Positions 1-11,834 of a stretch of DNA of 64,000 nucleotides are shown piece by piece (positions within the stretch are counted from its first letter, which is position 1; every line of letters begins with the position of its first letter). Position numbers and translations under genes: made by a program. Source of the DNA: an uncultured Alphaproteobacteria bacterium (GTDB lineage: Bacteria > Pseudomonadota > Alphaproteobacteria > Puniceispirillales > Marisalimonadaceae); the NCBI GenBank assembly GCA_937142855.1, contig CAKZQZ010000121.1, positions 21,365 through 85,364 of the forward strand, written 5' to 3'. The notes under the pieces are model-generated. The model was not told the origin of the DNA, did not search any database, and saw only the letters and a program-made list of their open reading frames with translations.

Positions 1-370
1 TGTCACCATTATCAATGAATTTTTTAACCTGTTTCATCTTTACAATGAAGTCATTGCTGTCGATATTCGGTCTTAATTTTATTTCCTTAACTTCAATAAT
101 TTTTTGCTTTTTTCTAGCTTCATTTTTTCTCTTTTGAGCTTCATATTTGTATTTTCCATAATCAAGAATTTTACAAACAGGTGGCTCAACATTAGGTTGA
201 ATTTCTACTAGGTCTAAATTTAATTGTTCTGCTATTTTTAAGGCCTCTAATATTGGGATAACTCCCAGTTGTTCTCCATCAGCACCTATGCATCTTACAC
301 TATCTGCTCTTATTAATTCGTTAATTCTAGGTCCATCCTGCTTTGGAGGCGTGTTATTTAAACCTACTAT
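1..370 (-). CDS. infC: Translation initiation factor IF-3 (3' part outside window)
   Basis: IF-3 binds the 30S subunit, prevents early 50S joining and checks initiator tRNA and start codon. The visible N-terminal domain contains the family sequence around PRINELI, then [13 protein letters not shown], and a lysine-rich linker leading into the C-terminal domain, which is cut by the window edge. No ATG, GTG or TTG lies at the right place. The frame opens with ATA at 368-370, eight bases after a strong AAAGGAG. A rare AUU/AUA/AUC start is the known basis of IF-3 autoregulation in other bacteria. It lies 115 bases downstream of thrS on the same strand, the classical thrS-infC order. Confidence 0.93.
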   Translation of the reverse strand, partial: MVGLNNTPPKQDGPRINELIRADSVRCIGADGEQLGVIPILEALKIAEQLNLDLVEIQPNVEPPVCKILDYGKYKYEAQKRKNEARKKQKIIEVKEIKLRPNIDSNDFIVKMKQVKKFIDNGD

Positions 371-385
371 ATGAAAATCTCCTTT
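368..385 (-). promoter_or_regulatory. infC: infC ribosome-binding site with ATA start codon
   Basis: On the minus strand AAAGGAG (379-385) is followed after eight bases by ATA (368-370), which is in frame with IF-3. The codons upstream in the same frame (K-G-D-F-H) offer no standard start. A near-cognate start is what IF-3 discriminates against, so this fits translational autoregulation by IF-3. The regulation itself is inferred. Confidence 0.7.
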
Positions 386-485
386 AAAAATTTAATTTGG
401 ATACTATTACAACATTTTGGAAGTAAGTGTTAATAATTTTTAAAATATTAATTAACAAGTCAATTACATGAGCATAAAGTTCACA

Positions 486-2402
486 TTATACCATATCTGG
501 TGGTAAACATTTCAAGGAAACATCTTCTATAAAGTTTTCGATTTCCAGAACTTGCTGATTTTTAGATCCTAAATACCTAATAGCAACAGTTTTCTTATCT
601 TTTTCTTGATTACCTATAACTAAAATAATTGGAACTGCCTTATTTGAATGCTCTCTAATTTTGTAACCTATTTTTTCATTCCTAATATCAATTTCATTTC
701 TGATACCAGATTTGTCTAAACTTTCCTTAATTTCTAAAACATAGTCATTTACAGATTCTACTATTGAACATATGACAACCTGAGTGGGAGCAAGCCATAG
801 TGGCATTCTTCCAGAGTATTGTTCAATTAAAATTCCAATCCAGCGTTCTAATGAACCTAGTATTGCTCTATGCAGCATAACAGGATGTTTTTTTTGACTA
901 TCTGCGTCTACATAGAAGGCTCCCAACCTTTCTGGTAAAACAAAATCCACCTGAAGAGTGCCACATTGCCAATCTCTTCCTATAGCGTCGGTGAGAACAA
1001 ATTCTAATTTTGGCCCATAAAAAGCTCCTTCTCCTGGGTTAAGTGTGAAACTTATATTTGCAGCTTTGACAGCTTTTAAAAGTGCTTCTTCTGCTTTATC
1101 CCAAGTTTCATCATCACCAGCTCTAATTTCAGGTCTGTCAGAGAATTTGACCTTTAAGCCAGCAAAACCAAAATCTTTATATATTTGTTGAAGTAGTTCA
1201 CAAAAATTCACACATTCATCAGTGATTTGAGAATTCATACAAAAAATATGAGCATCATCTTGTGTGAATTGTCTTACTCTCATTATACCATGCAATGCCC
1301 CAGACGGTTCATTTCTATGGCAAGAACCAAATTCAGACATTCTAATTGGCAAGTCCTTATAAGATTTCAATCCTTGTTTATAAATTTGCACGTGTCCTGG
1401 ACAGTTCATTGGTTTCAATGCAAGAGTTTTTTCATCATCGCCCTTCGCCATAAACATATGCTCTTGAAACTTGTCCCAATGCCCGGATTTTTCCCACAAT
1501 GATCTATCTATCACTTGTGGCGTTTTCACCTCTTCATAAGACTTCTTTAGTTTTCTTCTCATATAGGCTTCAATTTCCAGATAAATTGACCAACCTTTTT
1601 TATGCCAAAAGACAGAGCCTACTGCTTCTTCTTGAAGATGAAATAAATTTAACTCTTTTCCAATTTTTCTATGATCTCTTTTTTCAGCTTCCTCAATCAT
1701 TAAAAGATAGTTTTTTAAATCTTTATCATTCAAAAATGCCGTCCCGTATATTCTTTGTAAAACAGCATTTTTACTGTCTCCTCTCCAATAAGAGCCGGCT
1801 AGTTTTGTTAATTTAAAGGAATGTCCTAATTTCTTAGTAGAAGGAGCGTGCGGGCCTCTACACAAATCTATGAAATTACCTTGTCTGTAAAAAGTTACAG
1901 TTTCATTTTCAGGAATAGCATTAACTAGTTCTACTTTAAAATTTTCATTATTTTTTTTAAAAAAATCTAAGGCTTGTTTTCTTGTCCAAACTTCTCTAGT
2001 TATTTTCTCATCTCTATCAACTATCTCATGCATTCTCTTTTCAATAATTTCTAAGTCTGATAAATTAAATTTTTTCTCTCTGAAAAAATCATAATAAAAA
2101 CCATTTTCAATAGATGGGCCAATAGTAACTTGCGTTTCTGGAAATATCTCTAAAACTGCTTCAGCCATAATATGAGCGGCATCATGCCTTATTAAATCTA
2201 GTGTTTCATTATTTTTTGAGGTTAAAATAGAAACTGTGCTATCTGTATTAATTAGCCTGTTTAAATCCCAAAGCTCTCCATTAACTTCTGCAACGAAAGC
2301 GTCAGATGCTAGCCTTGGTGAAATTTCAGTTGCTATTTGTAAAGCGGTGACAGGACTTTTATAATTTTTTTTATCTTTATTAGGTAATGTAATAGTTAGC
2401 AT
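486..2402 (-). CDS. thrS: Threonyl-tRNA synthetase
   Basis: Charges tRNA-Thr with threonine in the cytoplasm. The 638 residues match the full bacterial length. An N-terminal TGS domain (about 1-62) is followed by the editing domain, with His73 and His77 in HDAAH and Cys181 and His185 in LCRGPH, which hydrolyses mischarged Ser-tRNA. The class II catalytic core includes the NCPGH zinc-ligand region and the [14 protein letters not shown] motif, and a C-terminal anticodon-binding domain closes the protein. All key residues are present. The start is ATG. It sits 32 bases downstream of the glycosyltransferase gene and upstream of infC, so all three may be co-transcribed. Confidence 0.98.
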   Translation of the reverse strand: MLTITLPNKDKKNYKSPVTALQIATEISPRLASDAFVAEVNGELWDLNRLINTDSTVSILTSKNNETLDLIRHDAAHIMAEAVLEIFPETQVTIGPSIENGFYYDFFREKKFNLSDLEIIEKRMHEIVDRDEKITREVWTRKQALDFFKKNNENFKVELVNAIPENETVTFYRQGNFIDLCRGPHAPSTKKLGHSFKLTKLAGSYWRGDSKNAVLQRIYGTAFLNDKDLKNYLLMIEEAEKRDHRKIGKELNLFHLQEEAVGSVFWHKKGWSIYLEIEAYMRRKLKKSYEEVKTPQVIDRSLWEKSGHWDKFQEHMFMAKGDDEKTLALKPMNCPGHVQIYKQGLKSYKDLPIRMSEFGSCHRNEPSGALHGIMRVRQFTQDDAHIFCMNSQITDECVNFCELLQQIYKDFGFAGLKVKFSDRPEIRAGDDETWDKAEEALLKAVKAANISFTLNPGEGAFYGPKLEFVLTDAIGRDWQCGTLQVDFVLPERLGAFYVDADSQKKHPVMLHRAILGSLERWIGILIEQYSGRMPLWLAPTQVVICSIVESVNDYVLEIKESLDKSGIRNEIDIRNEKIGYKIREHSNKAVPIILVIGNQEKDKKTVAIRYLGSKNQQVLEIENFIEDVSLKCLPPDMV

Positions 2403-2434
2403 TTATTTAGTACTTAAATTAGTTATATAAATTT

Positions 2435-3592
2435 TCAAATTTTAGCCTTATATTCTAATATACATTGTTTATATAAAGATAAAGTAAGTTTGCACATTTT
2501 ATCATGACTGAAATTTTTAGACACTGCTTTTTTTGAGAATTCTGACATTTTTTCTCTACTAGTTGGTTTTAGTGAAAGAGCCATTGAAATTTTTTCTGCA
2601 AGACTCTCTACTTTTACAGGATCAGCTAAAAATCCATTTTTGCCATCGATAATTGTTTCTGAAGCACCACCATGATCAAAAGCAATTGGGATTTTTCCTA
2701 AAGCCTGAGCTTCTAAAATAATTCTACCAAATGGTTCTGGAGTAACTGAAGGCATCACAACTATGTCACTTAACATCAAGGCAGCTTGAATATCATTAGA
2801 GGACTTACTTAATTTCACTTTTGTTTCTAATTTTAATTTAATAATTTTATCTATAAGAGTTTTTTGAAAATTTTGACTACCATTTTCTGCACCAATTAAT
2901 ACGCATTGAAAGGTATCATTTACTAATGACAACGCCCTTATTAGCTCTAAATATCCTTTCCACATTGCCGGACGTGCAGCCATCATAATAACTGGAATAT
3001 TATCTTTTAAATTTAAATTTTTAGATTGAGCTATTACTCTTGCTGGCTTTATATTATTAGCATTAAAAAGTTCTAAATCAACTCCTCTATGAACTACAGT
3101 AATTTTGTTTTTTATAGTAGGATTTGGAAAAGATTCTAAAATTGTTTTTTCAATATGTTTTGAGATAGCAATTATGGAGTCACCCTTAGTTAAAATACTA
3201 TTATAATATTTTTTTAAAAAATTTGTTTTCCTGAATCTCATATGTACTGATGTGATAACAGGAATATCCAACATTCTGCCTAAAGGGAACACTATCCAAG
3301 CAGGGGCTCGAGAACATAAATGAATTAGGTCAACATTCTCTTTTTCTAGAATTAATTTTACTTGTTTTCTTATTTTAGGCCATTTAAATGGATTTTTTGT
3401 ATTTACATTTAACTCATAATGCGTGGTACCAGTTCTTCTAAGTTGGGGAACCATGTGCCCACCTGATGACAGAACTATTGATTTGAACCCATTATCGTTT
3501 AGAGATTTAGAAATTTCAATCACACCTCTTTCGACACCACCAGTATTTAAGGCTGGTAAAATTTGAGCTATAGTATATTTTTTTTTATTCAT
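2435..3592 (-). CDS. GT4-family glycosyltransferase
   Basis: A retaining, GT-B fold glycosyltransferase of 385 residues that probably adds a sugar to an envelope lipid or polysaccharide. Visible features are the N-terminal acceptor-domain loop GGVERG (18-23), the inter-domain HRGVDLELF segment (about 168-176), and the C-terminal donor-binding EX7E motif from Glu286 to Glu294 in PEPFGRIILEA. There is no signal peptide, so it should act at the inner face of the inner membrane. It is divergent from the hydrolase gene with only 31 bases between them. Donor and acceptor cannot be told from sequence, and no polysaccharide cluster surrounds it. Confidence 0.88.
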   Translation of the reverse strand: MNKKKYTIAQILPALNTGGVERGVIEISKSLNDNGFKSIVLSSGGHMVPQLRRTGTTHYELNVNTKNPFKWPKIRKQVKLILEKENVDLIHLCSRAPAWIVFPLGRMLDIPVITSVHMRFRKTNFLKKYYNSILTKGDSIIAISKHIEKTILESFPNPTIKNKITVVHRGVDLELFNANNIKPARVIAQSKNLNLKDNIPVIMMAARPAMWKGYLELIRALSLVNDTFQCVLIGAENGSQNFQKTLIDKIIKLKLETKVKLSKSSNDIQAALMLSDIVVMPSVTPEPFGRIILEAQALGKIPIAFDHGGASETIIDGKNGFLADPVKVESLAEKISMALSLKPTSREKMSEFSKKAVSKNFSHDKMCKLTLSLYKQCILEYKAKI

Positions 3593-3623
3593 TTAAATTA
3601 CCTTAAGGTGCGATGGTATAACG

Positions 3624-4370
3624 ATGACAAAATTTATAAATACTCCACATGGTAGTACAATAGCATACAACAAAATCAAAGGTAAAAAAGCTGGCATTGT
3701 TTTTCTAAGTGGTTTTAAGTCTGATATGCAAGGTAAAAAAGCTATTTATATTGAAAATTGGGCAAAAGAAAATAATCATAGTTTTTTAAGATTTGATTAC
3801 TCAGGTCATGGGAAATCGTCTGGAGACTTCCAAAAAACTCACTTTTCTGACTGGTATAATGATGCACAATTTTTAATAGAACACCTAACTGAGGGCAAAC
3901 AAATTCTCATAGGGTCATCAATGGGTGGATGGATAATGTTAATGCTTGCAAGGCGGATACCTAAAAAAATTTCATCTATGATTGGTTTAGCACCAGCTCC
4001 AGATTTTCCTAAAATTTTAATTTGGGATAAATTGAATTTTAGTCAAAAAAGACAATTTATTAAAAATAGAGGGTTTTCTATAAAAAATGATGATGGGACA
4101 GAAAACTTCTTTTCTTATAATTTTATAAAAGATAGCTTAAATAATTTAACACTTACAAATAAAATTAATTTTAAAGGTCCTGTATTTTTATATCATGGCA
4201 TGCAAGATACTGATGTGCCTTACCAATTAAGTACTGAGATTTCAAAAAATATTATTGGGACTAATGATATTAAAATTTTATTAGAAAAAAATGGTGGACA
4301 TAGATTATCTGAAGATAGTCAATTAAACACAATTATTAATCTAATTAAAGATATTTATAACTCATTATAA
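3624..4370 (+). CDS. Alpha/beta hydrolase, ABHD10-like thioesterase family
   Basis: A 248-residue single-domain alpha/beta hydrolase. The nucleophile elbow G-S-S-M-G (97-101) puts the serine at 99. The acid is Asp195 or Asp197 in HGMQDTDVP and the histidine is His226 in GGHRL. The FDYSGHGKSSG stretch near 57-67 and the SSMGGW context resemble the ABHD10 (palmitoyl-protein thioesterase-like) group, which is common in alphaproteobacteria. The natural substrate is unknown; a fatty-acyl ester or thioester is the family-based guess. It has no signal peptide. Its 3' end almost meets the convergent GST gene. Confidence 0.85.
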   Translation: MTKFINTPHGSTIAYNKIKGKKAGIVFLSGFKSDMQGKKAIYIENWAKENNHSFLRFDYSGHGKSSGDFQKTHFSDWYNDAQFLIEHLTEGKQILIGSSMGGWIMLMLARRIPKKISSMIGLAPAPDFPKILIWDKLNFSQKRQFIKNRGFSIKNDDGTENFFSYNFIKDSLNNLTLTNKINFKGPVFLYHGMQDTDVPYQLSTEISKNIIGTNDIKILLEKNGGHRLSEDSQLNTIINLIKDIYNSL

Positions 4371-4371
4371 T

Positions 4372-5040
4372 TTAAATGTCTAAAAGCTTATAATTTTCAT
4401 GTGGCGTTAGACCAACAATATGATCTTTTAATAGATTTTTAAAAGAAGGTCGTGATTTTAGTTTAAAATACCACTCTTGTAATTTGGGGTAATCATCTAA
4501 ATTTAATAATCCTAAATAGTCTAAAACAGATAAACTAGCCGCTGCCAAAAAATCACATGATGTATATGTATCAGCAACTAAATAATCTTTATCTTTTAGT
4601 AAATATTCCAAGTATTTAATATGGAAACCTAAATTCTGCATGGCATTTCTTATGTTCACGCTATTAGGAGTTACATTTTCGACAATCCTAGAAAATACCT
4701 TTTCATAGATAATAGGGTCTAAAACTTCTTTTTTAAACAGAGTATCAAACCAATGATATAATCTATAAATCTCTGCTTTTTTTCTATAATTATCACAGAA
4801 AATATTAGGTTTTAGATCTAAGTCCTTAATATACTCCACACAAGCATTAAAGCCAACTATTGGAAAGTTATAACTATCTATTAAAACAGGCAAGTGACCA
4901 GCTGGGTTTAAAAGTAAAAAATCTTCTTGAGGTTTCCAATAATTCTCTAACTGGGTAATATATTCAATCTTATATTCATCTAGTAAAAGTCTTATAAATC
5001 TAGAAGATGGACATAAATGATAATGATATAGGGTAAACAT
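4372..5040 (-). CDS. Glutathione S-transferase family protein
   Basis: The 222 residues contain an N-terminal thioredoxin-fold domain opening LYHYHLCPSSRF, with Cys10 and the following serines at the position that activates glutathione in bacterial GSTs. The NPAGHLPVLID stretch matches the cis-proline glutathione-binding segment. The second half is the all-helical GST C-terminal domain, including YLVADTYTSCDFLAAASLS. It probably conjugates or reduces electrophiles in the cytoplasm. It is one base from the hydrolase stop (convergent) and 11 bases downstream of the GNAT gene, with which it is probably co-transcribed. The exact GST class is not assignable by eye. Confidence 0.86.
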   Translation of the reverse strand: MFTLYHYHLCPSSRFIRLLLDEYKIEYITQLENYWKPQEDFLLLNPAGHLPVLIDSYNFPIVGFNACVEYIKDLDLKPNIFCDNYRKKAEIYRLYHWFDTLFKKEVLDPIIYEKVFSRIVENVTPNSVNIRNAMQNLGFHIKYLEYLLKDKDYLVADTYTSCDFLAAASLSVLDYLGLLNLDDYPKLQEWYFKLKSRPSFKNLLKDHIVGLTPHENYKLLDI

Positions 5041-5051
5041 AAATTTATAAA

Positions 5052-5567
5052 CTAAGCCATGGGTAAAAGTTTGGAGTTTTTAGGCAATAAAGAAAAAGCA
5101 TTTTTTTTCAGTTCACATATAAGTAAGTCATCAAAAGATAATGGGCCCAGGGTTTTTATATTTAAATTTTTATCATTAACTTTATAAAAATTAAAACCTT
5201 TATAATAATTGTAATCACCGGAAACAAAACAAATTTTTTGATTTTCAGCTATAGCTAATTCTAATCCTCTTTTGATAAGTGATTTTCCAAAGCCTTCACC
5301 TTGATATTTCAGTTTTACTGCTAATGGCCCTAATAATAAGCATTTTATTTTATTAAGTAGTACGGGGTAAAAACTTATCGTTCCAATAACAATAGAAGGA
5401 TCATCTTTTATACAAGAAACTAATGAAAGATGTCTTAAAGGAAGTGTTTTTCTATATAGATATACAGTTCTATCATATCTATTATGTCCAAAACATTCAT
5501 CTAGAATTTTTTGAATCTGTATATTATCAGATTCAATTTTTTCTCTAATTTGAATATTTCCATTCAT
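5052..5567 (-). CDS. GNAT-family N-acetyltransferase
   Basis: A 171-residue protein with the GNAT fold. The acetyl-CoA pyrophosphate-binding region is LKYQGEGFGKSLIKRGLELA (motif A, Q/R-x-x-G-x-G/A), preceded by the LLGPLAV beta strand and followed by FVSGDYNYYKGFNFYKV. The order resembles YhbS-type N-acetyltransferases. The acceptor substrate is unknown. It lies downstream of gltBD and upstream of the GST gene on the same strand; a 68-base gap separates it from gltD. An imperfect AT-rich inverted repeat with TAGAT/ATCTA arms occurs in that gap but is too weak to call a terminator. Confidence 0.85.
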   Translation of the reverse strand: MNGNIQIREKIESDNIQIQKILDECFGHNRYDRTVYLYRKTLPLRHLSLVSCIKDDPSIVIGTISFYPVLLNKIKCLLLGPLAVKLKYQGEGFGKSLIKRGLELAIAENQKICFVSGDYNYYKGFNFYKVNDKNLNIKTLGPLSFDDLLICELKKNAFSLLPKNSKLLPMA

Positions 5568-5635
5568 AGCAATCTCGGCTGAATTAATAGATATTATTTC
5601 CTATACATCTATTATTAATTAAGCCCAAGAGTTTT

Positions 5636-7078
5636 TTATCGTGGTAAATCAGACTTTCCCATAAGGAATTGATCAATAGATCTAGCACATTGCCTACCCT
5701 CCTTAATAGCCCAAACTACAAGAGACTGACCACGCCTAGAATCACCTGCAACAAAAAATTTATCAATAGAAGTTTTATATTCTATATCGTCAGCTTTAAC
5801 GGTACCGTTATTTGTTAACTCTACACCAGTTTTATGAATTAAGTTTTCATGAATTGGATGAACAAACCCCATCGCAAGTAATACTAAGTCAACTTCAAAA
5901 GAAAACTCTGATCCCTTAATTTCAGACATTTTCATTTTTCCACTATTATCTTTTAACCATTCTACCTTTACACAATTTGCTCTTGAAACTTTTCCATTAT
6001 TACCTTCAAATGATTTAGTTAAAACTGACCAATTTCTCTCACAACCTTCTTCATGAGAAGTAGAGGTTCTTAATTTCATAGGCCAGTTGGGCCATGTTAA
6101 GGCCTTATCTTCAATAGCTGGTGGCTGGTCAAGAAGTTCTAGTTGCGTTACAGACTTAGCACCCTGACGATTAGATGTTCCTACGCAATCTGAACCAGTA
6201 TCACCTCCACCTATAACAAGAACATTTTTATTTTTGGCTAATATTTCAACTGAAGAATCTACATTTTCACCAGAAACTCTATCATTTTGCTGAGATAAAA
6301 ATTCCATTGCAAAGTGAACACCATCAAGCTCTCTTCCTTCAACTGGTAAATCTCTAGGTTTTTCTGAGCCGCCACAAAATACAATCGCATTAAAATCTTT
6401 GTTTAGGTCATCAAAGCTGATATCAACCCCTATGTGACTATTAACTTTGAACTCTACCCCTTCTGCCTCCATTTGAGACATCCTTCTATCAATGAGATGT
6501 TTCTCCATTTTAAAGTCAGGAATGCCTATTCTTAGAAGTCCTCCTATTCGGGCATTTTTTTCAAATACTACTACAGAATGGCCAGCTCTAGCTAATTGTT
6601 GTGCACAAGCTAAACCAGATGGACCAGATCCTATAACCGCAATTTTTTTATTTGTTTTAGTGACTGAAATTTGCGGCTTGATCCATCCTTCTTCCCATCC
6701 CCTATCCACAACTGAACATTCAATTGTTTTGATAGCAACGGGGTTGTCAGTTATGTTTAAAGTGCATGAAGCTTCACATGGTGCAGGACAAATTCTACCT
6801 GTGAATTCAGGAAAATTATTAGTGGAATGTAGAAGATCTATCGCATCTTTCCATCTATTATTATAAACCAAATCATTCCAATCTGGAATAAGGTTGTTAA
6901 CAGGACAGCCTTGGTGACAATATGGAATACCACAATCCATACACCGAGCACCTTGTTTAGATATCTCCTTACCATCAAGAGGGACAAGAAACTCTTTAAA
7001 ATGTTTAATCCTATCTTCAACAGGCTCATAACCTCTTTCAATTCGGTCTAGTTCCATAAAACCAGTTGCTTTACCCAT
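5636..7078 (-). CDS. gltD: Glutamate synthase (NADPH) small subunit
   Basis: The beta subunit of GOGAT passes electrons from NADPH through FAD to the large subunit. Cys46, 49, 54 and 58 and Cys97, 101 and 105 are the N-terminal ligands for two 4Fe-4S clusters. The FAD-binding GSGPSG motif is near 150-155 and the NADPH-binding GGGDTG motif near 290-295. The length of 480 is normal. Its GGAG ribosome-binding site is embedded in the last codons of gltB, which ends only two bases before this ATG, so the two are translationally coupled and probably made in equal amounts. Confidence 0.97.
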   Translation of the reverse strand: MGKATGFMELDRIERGYEPVEDRIKHFKEFLVPLDGKEISKQGARCMDCGIPYCHQGCPVNNLIPDWNDLVYNNRWKDAIDLLHSTNNFPEFTGRICPAPCEASCTLNITDNPVAIKTIECSVVDRGWEEGWIKPQISVTKTNKKIAVIGSGPSGLACAQQLARAGHSVVVFEKNARIGGLLRIGIPDFKMEKHLIDRRMSQMEAEGVEFKVNSHIGVDISFDDLNKDFNAIVFCGGSEKPRDLPVEGRELDGVHFAMEFLSQQNDRVSGENVDSSVEILAKNKNVLVIGGGDTGSDCVGTSNRQGAKSVTQLELLDQPPAIEDKALTWPNWPMKLRTSTSHEEGCERNWSVLTKSFEGNNGKVSRANCVKVEWLKDNSGKMKMSEIKGSEFSFEVDLVLLAMGFVHPIHENLIHKTGVELTNNGTVKADDIEYKTSIDKFFVAGDSRRGQSLVVWAIKEGRQCARSIDQFLMGKSDLPR

Positions 7079-7080
7079 GA

Positions 7081-10000
7081 TTATTCTCCAGCGATTCTAC
7101 TTGGTATTTTTTCTTCTTTTAAATTTTGTCTTCTTTCATTTAGAGCTCTCTTAAACTCAAAAGGGGTTATTTTAATAAATAATGGAAGATATTTTTCCCA
7201 ATTATCTATTATTAATTTAGCTTTTTGACTTTTAGTATTTTTATAATGTCTATTAATTAATAACTTTAAACGAGAAATATCAAAATCTAAAAGATCACTG
7301 TTGATTTCTTTTTCTGTATGTTTTGTATTGATATCGTCTTTAGATAATTTTTCTAAATCTACCATTGATTTGTTGCAATTAGACTCAAACATTTCATCTT
7401 CATCAAGAATATACGCTATTCCGCCTGACATCCCAGCAGCAAAATTTCTGCCTGTTTTCCCTAAAACAACAACTATACCTCCTGTCATATACTCGCAACC
7501 ATGATCACCACAACCCTCAACAACGGCAGTAGCACCAGAGTTTCTTACAGCAAAACGCTCCCCTACAACGCCACTTAGGTAACACTCTCCAGAAATTGCT
7601 CCATATAAAAGCGTATTTCCAGCAATTATGTTTTTATCAGGTATAATTTTACTTTTACTATGAGGATATACAGCAATTTTACCACCAGATAGACCTTTGC
7701 CAACATAGTCATTAGCATCTCCTTCTAAGTTAAAAGAAATACCTTTTGCTAACCAAGCGCCAAAACTCTGCCCAGCATTACCTTCAAAGTCTATGTTAAT
7801 AGTGTTGTTCGGCAAACCATTGTGACCATATTTTTTTGCTACTACCCCGGATAACATAGCTCCAACTGTTCTATTTGTATTAATAATTTTTGATTTGAAA
7901 TTAATTTTTTGTTGATCTGAAATGGCAAGTTTACATTTTTCAATAAGCACATTATCCAGAGCCTTATTTAATTGATGATCTTGTGTTTTTGAATTAAAGA
8001 AGTCCTGTTTGTCTTGGTTATCTAAAGGAACTATAAGTTTACCTAAATCTAGGCCATGAGCTTTCCAATGAGTTTCAGCTCCTTGAAAATTCAGCAAGTC
8101 TCTTCTGCCTATTAAGTCGTTAAAATTACGAATACCAAGTTCAGCCATAATTTCTCTAACTTCATTAGCAATAAAAACAAAAAAGTTAACAACATGATCA
8201 GGTTGACCAGTAAAATTTTTTCTTAATTCAGGATCTTGGGTTGCAACACCTACAGGACACGTATTTAAATGACACTTTCTCATCATGATACAACCCTCTG
8301 AAATCAATGCTGCAGTTGCAAAGCCAAATTCATCTGCTCCGAGTATGGCTCCTATAACAACATCCCTACCTGTTCTAAGACCTCCATCAACCTGAACAGC
8401 TATTCTGTCCCTTAGTCCATTCATAACTAAAGTTTGATGAGTTTCAGCCAGACCTGTTTCCCAAGGACCTCCGGCGTTTAATAATGAAGTGATTGGACTT
8501 GCCCCTGTACCTCCATCATTGCCTGATATTGTTACATGATCTGCGTAAGCTTTACTAACGCCAGCAGCAACAGTACCAACTCCTATTTCAGAAACTAACT
8601 TGACTGACACCCTGGCTCTTGGATTTACATTTTTTAAATCGTGAATTAATTGCGCTAGATCTTCAATTGAATATATATCATGGTGTGGTGGAGGTGAAAT
8701 CAATCCTACCCCTGGAGTGGAATGTCTAATTTTAGCTATAAAATCATTAACTTTACCACCTGGAAGTTGACCACCTTCTCCAGGCTTAGCACCTTGAGCC
8801 ATTTTAATTTGTATATCTGTTGCATTTGAAAGGTACTCTGTTGTAACACCAAATCTACCTGAAGCTACCTGCTTAATTCTAGAATTCATAGAATCGCCAT
8901 TTTCCATAGGCGAAAATCTAGAGGGCTCCTCTCCACCCTCACCAGTATTAGATCTACCACCAATCCTGTTCATGGCAATTGCAAGAGTAGTATGAGCTTC
9001 AGTGGAAATAGACCCTAATGACATGGCACCAGTTGCAAATCTTTTCACTATTTCTGATACTGGCTCAACTTCATCTAAACTAATTGATTCGGTATTTGAT
9101 GAAAATTTAAAAAGCCCTCTTAAATTTTTTAATTTAATTGAATGATCATTGATTTTCTTAGAGTATTTTTTAAATGTATTGTAATTAGCACTTCTTACTG
9201 CGTGCTGAAGTACGCCGATTGTCTCAGGTGTCCAAACATGTTCTTCACCTCTAATTCTAAAAGATAAATCACCACCAACATCAAGATCATTTTGAAGTAA
9301 AGGTGAGTTTCCAAAAGCGAGTTCATGTCTATTTTCAGTTTCTTTTTGAATTTCCTCAAGACCTATACCTTCAACCTTAGAAGAGGTTCCACAAAAATAT
9401 TTATCTACAAGCTCTGAAGATAATCCAACAGCATCAAAAATCTGAGCTCCAGAGTAGGATTGATAAGTTGAGATTCCCATTTTAGACATGACTTTAAGCA
9501 TTCCTTTAGTCACAGCCTTAATATATTTTTTATAGGCCTCATCTTCACTCATCTCATAATCACTATTTTTAATGATATTTGATAACGTATAAAAAGATAG
9601 GTAGGGATTAATAGCCTCAGCTCCATAACCTGCAAGAAGACATAAGTCGTGAACTCTTCTTGCTTCTCCCGTTTCAATTACGAGTCCAACTTTCGTCCTA
9701 AGACCTTTTTTGATTAAAAAATGATGAATTGTGCTTGTTGCTAATAAAGCAGGAATTGCAATATTATCTTTATCAAGGTTTCTGTCTGATAAAATTATTA
9801 TATTGCATTCATTACCCAATATTAATTTTTCTGCTTCATCACATATATCTTTTAGAAAAGTTTCAATTTTAAGGTTTGGGTTCTCTTTTTTATTATAGCA
9901 AATATTAAGAGTATGAGCTTTCAATTGACCAGATGTAAATTTTTGAATGCTTCTAATTTTCTCAATATCAATATTAGTTAAAATAGGATGATTAACTTCT

Positions 10001-11712
10001 AATAATTTTTGCTTTTCACCAGATTTGGGATCTAACAAGTTTGGTCTTGGTCCTATAAAGCTAAGTAATGACATAACTAATTCTTCACGTATAGGGTCAA
10101 TCGGTGGATTAGTAACTTGTGCAAAAGTTTGAAAAAAATAATCATAAAGTAATCTATTTTTATCAGAAAGTGCAGCTAAAGGAATATCTCTTCCCATTGA
10201 ACCTATAGGGTCTTGACCATCTTTTATCATTGGTTCTAAGAAAAACTTTAAGTCTTCTTTATTATAACCATGAGCTTGCTGAAGATCTAAAAGTGTTTCA
10301 TTATCTGGTGTCTGAAAATTAGTTTCAAATTTGAAAGATGATAGGGAAACCTTAGAAGTATTTATCCAATCTTGATAAGGGTTAGCATTAACCAAATCAT
10401 TTTTAAGTTCTTCATCTGATATTATTCTTTTTTGCTCTAAATCAACCAAAAGCATCTTCCCTGGCTGAAGTCTCCATTTTTTTACTATTTTACTCTCAGG
10501 AATATCTTGAAGTACTCCAACCTCAGATGACATTATAACCAAATCATCATCAGTTACTATGTACCTTGCAGGTCTTAGACCATTTCTGTCTAAAGTAGCT
10601 GCAATTTGAACACCGTCTGTGAAAGCCATTGCTGCTGGACCATCCCAAGGCTCCATAAGTGCTGAATAATATTCATAAAAAGACCTTCTTTGTGGATCCA
10701 TTAATGCGTTATCTTTCCACGCTTCAGGTATCATTAGCATCATGGCATGTGGTAGAGAGTATCCAGACATTACAAGCAATTCTAGAGCATTATCAAAAGT
10801 TGCAGAATCTGAAGGTGATTTTTCAATAATAGGCCATAATTTATTAAGATCATTTTTTAATAAATCAGAAACCATACTATATCGTCTAGCGTTCAACCAA
10901 TTTGAATTACCTCTTACAGTATTAATTTCTCCATTATGACATAAATATCTAAATGGCTGAGCCAGTCTCCATGATGGAAAGGTATTAGTAGAAAATCTTT
11001 GATGAAATAAAGCAATTGCAGACTTAAAATTGTGATTTTGAAAATCTAGGTAAAATTTTGATAAATTAGGAGCTAAAACCATACCTTTAAAAATAATTGT
11101 TCTTGTAGATAGTGATACAATATAAAAATCGTCCCAATCATCGTCAGTTTTAGCTAAAAGATGGAGGCTTTGTTTTCTTATAACATAAAGTTTTCTTGCA
11201 AACTCACTTTCAGACAAAACGGTATTACCCATTTTAACAAAAAATTGTTTAATTATCGGGGCGTTATCCTTAACTGTTTCACCTAAAACATTAGAATCCA
11301 CAGGAACGTCTCTCCATGTTATTAATTCTTGGTTTTCGTTTCTGATAGCAGTTTCAATAGAATCAATGGCTAGTTTAGCTCTTTGAGGATTAGAAGGTAA
11401 AAAAACCATACCTACTCCAAAATGACCAACTTCCGGTAGCATAATTTTGGAGTTCTCAAACTCTTTTCTAAAAAATTCATCTGGTATTTGTATTAAAATC
11501 CCAGCACCATCACCTGCCAGCGGATCAGCGCCTACCGCACCCCTGTGATCTAAATTATGAACAATTTCAAGGGCTTGGTGCACTATTTCATGTTTCGGCT
11601 CATTATTTATATTAGCTATAAAACCAAAACCACAATTCTCATGTTCATTTTGAGGGTCATAGAGTCCATACTCTGTAGGAAAACCGTTTTTGCTAATTTC
11701 ATATCCAGACAT
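7081..11712 (-). CDS. gltB: Glutamate synthase (NADPH) large subunit
   Basis: The alpha subunit converts glutamine plus 2-oxoglutarate to two glutamates, the main ammonia-assimilation step with glutamine synthetase. Of the 1543 residues, the first 26 look like a cleaved propeptide, because the Ntn amidohydrolase nucleophile Cys27 lies in ENCGFGF. Next come the central domain, the FMN-binding synthase barrel and the 3Fe-4S cluster cysteines 1141, 1147 and 1152. The beta-helical GXGXG domain is at the C-terminus. It appears intact. The chosen ATG has only a weak upstream AGGG. A LysR-family regulator lies just upstream on the same strand, with a candidate operator between them. Confidence 0.98.
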   Translation of the reverse strand: MSGYEISKNGFPTEYGLYDPQNEHENCGFGFIANINNEPKHEIVHQALEIVHNLDHRGAVGADPLAGDGAGILIQIPDEFFRKEFENSKIMLPEVGHFGVGMVFLPSNPQRAKLAIDSIETAIRNENQELITWRDVPVDSNVLGETVKDNAPIIKQFFVKMGNTVLSESEFARKLYVIRKQSLHLLAKTDDDWDDFYIVSLSTRTIIFKGMVLAPNLSKFYLDFQNHNFKSAIALFHQRFSTNTFPSWRLAQPFRYLCHNGEINTVRGNSNWLNARRYSMVSDLLKNDLNKLWPIIEKSPSDSATFDNALELLVMSGYSLPHAMMLMIPEAWKDNALMDPQRRSFYEYYSALMEPWDGPAAMAFTDGVQIAATLDRNGLRPARYIVTDDDLVIMSSEVGVLQDIPESKIVKKWRLQPGKMLLVDLEQKRIISDEELKNDLVNANPYQDWINTSKVSLSSFKFETNFQTPDNETLLDLQQAHGYNKEDLKFFLEPMIKDGQDPIGSMGRDIPLAALSDKNRLLYDYFFQTFAQVTNPPIDPIREELVMSLLSFIGPRPNLLDPKSGEKQKLLEVNHPILTNIDIEKIRSIQKFTSGQLKAHTLNICYNKKENPNLKIETFLKDICDEAEKLILGNECNIIILSDRNLDKDNIAIPALLATSTIHHFLIKKGLRTKVGLVIETGEARRVHDLCLLAGYGAEAINPYLSFYTLSNIIKNSDYEMSEDEAYKKYIKAVTKGMLKVMSKMGISTYQSYSGAQIFDAVGLSSELVDKYFCGTSSKVEGIGLEEIQKETENRHELAFGNSPLLQNDLDVGGDLSFRIRGEEHVWTPETIGVLQHAVRSANYNTFKKYSKKINDHSIKLKNLRGLFKFSSNTESISLDEVEPVSEIVKRFATGAMSLGSISTEAHTTLAIAMNRIGGRSNTGEGGEEPSRFSPMENGDSMNSRIKQVASGRFGVTTEYLSNATDIQIKMAQGAKPGEGGQLPGGKVNDFIAKIRHSTPGVGLISPPPHHDIYSIEDLAQLIHDLKNVNPRARVSVKLVSEIGVGTVAAGVSKAYADHVTISGNDGGTGASPITSLLNAGGPWETGLAETHQTLVMNGLRDRIAVQVDGGLRTGRDVVIGAILGADEFGFATAALISEGCIMMRKCHLNTCPVGVATQDPELRKNFTGQPDHVVNFFVFIANEVREIMAELGIRNFNDLIGRRDLLNFQGAETHWKAHGLDLGKLIVPLDNQDKQDFFNSKTQDHQLNKALDNVLIEKCKLAISDQQKINFKSKIINTNRTVGAMLSGVVAKKYGHNGLPNNTINIDFEGNAGQSFGAWLAKGISFNLEGDANDYVGKGLSGGKIAVYPHSKSKIIPDKNIIAGNTLLYGAISGECYLSGVVGERFAVRNSGATAVVEGCGDHGCEYMTGGIVVVLGKTGRNFAAGMSGGIAYILDEDEMFESNCNKSMVDLEKLSKDDINTKHTEKEINSDLLDFDISRLKLLINRHYKNTKSQKAKLIIDNWEKYLPLFIKITPFEFKRALNERRQNLKEEKIPSRIAGE

Positions 11713-11802
11713 GTACTAAACCCTAAGTAAAAATTTCTTCTTTGATTTTGTTCAACAACCTTTTCACCCCAGTCAATGAGGAAATGGACATTAGTCAATT
11801 AA

Positions 11803-11808
11803 ATTATA
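11803..11808 (-). promoter_or_regulatory. Candidate -10 element for gltBD
   Basis: On the minus strand a perfect TATAAT lies about 90 bases before the gltB ATG. No good -35 hexamer stands 16-18 bases upstream, which is usual for an activator-dependent promoter. The inverted repeat at 11835-11855 is placed as an upstream activator site would be. It is inferred from sequence only. Confidence 0.45.
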
Positions 11809-11834
11809 ATTGTAAAACAAATCACCATATATCA

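Noticed and set aside
6492..6866. 124-codon frame opposite gltD
   Set aside because: Shadow of the conserved FAD and iron-sulfur region of gltD, without a ribosome-binding site.
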